From NCBI GenBank assembly GCA_030686995.1, contig CM060680.1, forward strand, positions 200,681,322-200,745,321: a stretch of DNA of 64,000 nucleotides, in the 5' to 3' direction. Made by a program: the position numbers and the translations under genes. The notes below the pieces were generated by a model that was not told where the DNA came from, did no database searches, and saw only the letters and a program-made list of their open reading frames with translations. The stretch is from Artemisia argyi (taxonomy: Eukaryota; Streptophyta; Magnoliopsida; Asterales; Asteraceae). Of the stretch, positions 62,601-64,000 are shown one piece after another (position 1 is the stretch's first letter; each line of letters starts with the position of its first letter).

Positions 62601-62795
62601 ATCCCCTTGCCCAAATTCACGATCTAAACGCTTCAAAGCGACTAGCATCTTCACTTCGGAATGGAAGATTTCTCCCTTGTACACTTTCCCGAATCCTCCT
62701 CTACCGATGCAGTTTTCATCCGCGAAGTTGTTTGTTGCTGAATTTATATCTTCTAGTGGTATTTTTAGGTGTTCAAATGGTTTCATGTGAGACAT
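59676..62795 (-). CDS. Kinase-synaptotagmin (C2A-C2B) fusion protein, copy 2
   Basis: Inferred exons on the minus strand are 62795-61899, 60922-60864, 60781-60541, 60415-60110, 60011-59883 and 59807-59676. They total 1764 nt, giving 587 residues with the frame kept throughout. The kinase (1-299) has GRGGFGKVYKG at 31-41, Lys55, HRD 145-147, DFG 165-167 and GTLGYCDP 187-194. An acidic linker (300-319, ERDISPDIFEEPELDP) leads to C2A (about 324-453; GILNVKVLRAMDL, CDPYVILRV) and C2B (about 466-580), ending GYVDINLTDVV ... LHAELQWITSH, as plant SYT1 does. One C2A Asp (CDPY) is kept, but loop 3 reads FVHNGEKV instead of VYDWEQV, so Ca2+ binding is probably weak or lost. No membrane anchor is seen. 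The first intron has a GC donor (CCAG|GCAAGT); the others are GT-AG. Retaining it would give a 306-residue kinase. Same layout as 20677-23373. Confidence 0.8.
60923..61898 (-). other. First intron (GC-AG) of kinase-SYT copy 2
   Basis: The 976-bp interval starts GCAAGT and ends CTATAG. It has no coding similarity. The frames on the opposite strand at 61305-61496 and 61659-61925 are not supported. Confidence 0.55.
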
Positions 62796-62860
62796 TGTTT
62801 TGATGGTGAAACAAAAGTAGGAAAATACTAGTAATAACTAATAAGAGCACCAAAGACTTG

Positions 62861-62910
62861 CAATGGCCAGTGGGAGACTTTATTGGTCAATGGCCAGTGG
62901 GAGACTTTAT
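62861..62910. repeat. Tandem 27-bp duplication in the 5' region of copy 2
   Basis: CAATGGCCAGTGGGAGACTT occurs at 62861 and again at 62888, joined by TATTGGT. It lies 65-115 bp upstream of the start codon. Confidence 0.9.
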
Positions 62911-62929
62911 CTCCCTCACACATACACGA

Positions 62930-63465
62930 CACGATAAATGACACGAACCCGACACAAAGTTAAACAAGTTTGGGTTGATGATAAACAGGTTTGGGCAAAA
63001 AATAGGACAACCCGTCTAACCCGTTTAATAAACAGGTCGTGTTTGGGTTGAGTAAGTATTAAAGAGGTCAACACGTGAACCCGTTTAAGTATAAAAAGGC
63101 TTTAAAAATAAATATATAACTTAGATTTTATGTTAGATTTGGATTAAATGTATTTTTTTTATGTATTTAATATAAGTGAACTATGATTATAACTCACATA
63201 TTATTGAAATTGTGGTATAGTTATTTGTATATTATTTAAAGTAGTTAAATCGATTAACCACTAACCTTATTCACCGCTTGACCTATTTACTTAAATAGGT
63301 TAAACGGGTCACAAACGGATTGCATATGTTATGCAGGTTTGGGTTAGGGTTGAATTTCTTGACACGATTAATAAAGGGGTCATGTTTGGGTTGAGGTTAT
63401 AATGACCCGCCAACACGCGAACCCGAATAAGTCAACCCGAACACCACTCGATTGCCACCCCTGCA
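62930..63465. mobile_element. MITE-like block with GGGTTG/CAACCC motifs
   Basis: The right end, read on the minus strand, is CAGGGGTGGCAATCGAGTGG, a common terminus of plant non-autonomous hAT-like elements. The interior repeats AACCCGTTTAA and GGTTTGGGTT motifs. The left end is unclear (ACACGACACGATAAATGACA near 62925). Confidence 0.45.
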
Positions 63466-63720
63466 CAATACACTAGCCACCGGGACCACAAATCAAAACC
63501 AATTAGAATTTGTATTCCATTATTTTAAACGAAATTAGCCCAACTGGCCTTGGTATTAGACAAAAACTTCTATTTTTCATAGCTGTTACACGACAAAATG
63601 TCATTAAATATAGACTTTTAATATTACTTTTTAAAAATTGTGAGGAAAAGATCAAAAATTTGAAATTTAATGACACTGTTTATAAATAAAATACTCCGTA
63701 TATTACAAAAGACAAAAACT

Positions 63721-64000
63721 CACTACAACAAATGGGTTAATTTTGCACACTAATTAGAGCATAGCTCCACGTTTTCAAGTGTGGCAAAATCATTAGTACA
63801 CACATGAAAGTAGCGTGTCAAAATTGGGCGTCACAAATTGCTTTACCCAATTGAGCGTGGAGAATGTAGTAAATAGCGACACTTAAGAAGGTGGGGAATA
63901 GGATCAAGTAGTCCATGCTTAGCATGGTGGAAAACTTTCAAATGATGCACACCCTAAAAAGCGTGGCAAATTTTGAAACTACACGTTTTTAATTGTCACA
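63721..64000 (+). mobile_element. CACTA element, left end, continues beyond the window
   Basis: It starts CACTACAACAAATGGG at 63721, preceded by ACT (possible 3-bp target duplication). Motifs such as AGCGTGG and ACACGTTTT recur to the window end, as in CACTA subterminal regions. Its other terminus is outside the window. Confidence 0.65.

Overview
This is a plant nuclear window, AT-rich and dominated by transposable elements. The repeats and gene families look like Asteraceae, perhaps Anthemideae such as Tanacetum, Artemisia or Chrysanthemum. That placement is inferred from familiarity with the families, not from a search. The only genes that look intact are two minus-strand paralogues, at 20677-23373 and 59676-62795. 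In each, a receptor-like cytoplasmic kinase exon is followed, in frame and with consensus splice sites, by exons for the C2A-C2B tail of a plant synaptotagmin (SYT1 type). The transmembrane and SMP parts of SYT are absent.

Region 1-20190 is a nest of insertions. The outermost element appears to be a CACTA transposon (1380-20184, 3-bp TSD TTA) with a broken PTTA/En-Spm protein remnant at about 2160-2840. It holds a 1.7-kb foldback (3604-5302) and a solo LTR in minus orientation (6275-20088, near-perfect TSD). That LTR was itself split at a (CA)n(TA)n microsatellite by two TIR elements (about 6950-11747 and 11828-16767) and was hit by a Cassandra TRIM (17146-17759, perfect TSD). The second TIR element carries exon-like fragments of a gamma-tubulin complex protein (GCP4-like) and of the mitochondrial carrier BOU.

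Region 20190-30230 holds the first kinase-SYT gene and a giant foldback element (24343-29096) interrupted by a 1.4-kb solo LTR. Region 30230-38640 is a LINE ORF1 pseudogene (DUF4283 and zinc knuckle) split by a 7-kb non-autonomous LTR retrotransposon with a perfect TSD. Region 40406-55032 is a 14.6-kb Ty3/Gypsy element of the Tat type in minus orientation, with degenerate gag and pol, a second RNase H, and an antisense ORF of the 'putative gypsy type transposon' family. Its gag is interrupted by a 3.7-kb solo LTR with a perfect TSD. Region 55033-59675 is intergenic. Region 59676-62795 is the second kinase-SYT gene, and the window ends inside another CACTA terminus (63721 onward).

The two kinase-SYT genes share orientation and exon structure and look like a local duplication now about 36 kb apart because of TE insertion. 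All calls come from reading sequence. No alignment, transcript or database check was possible.
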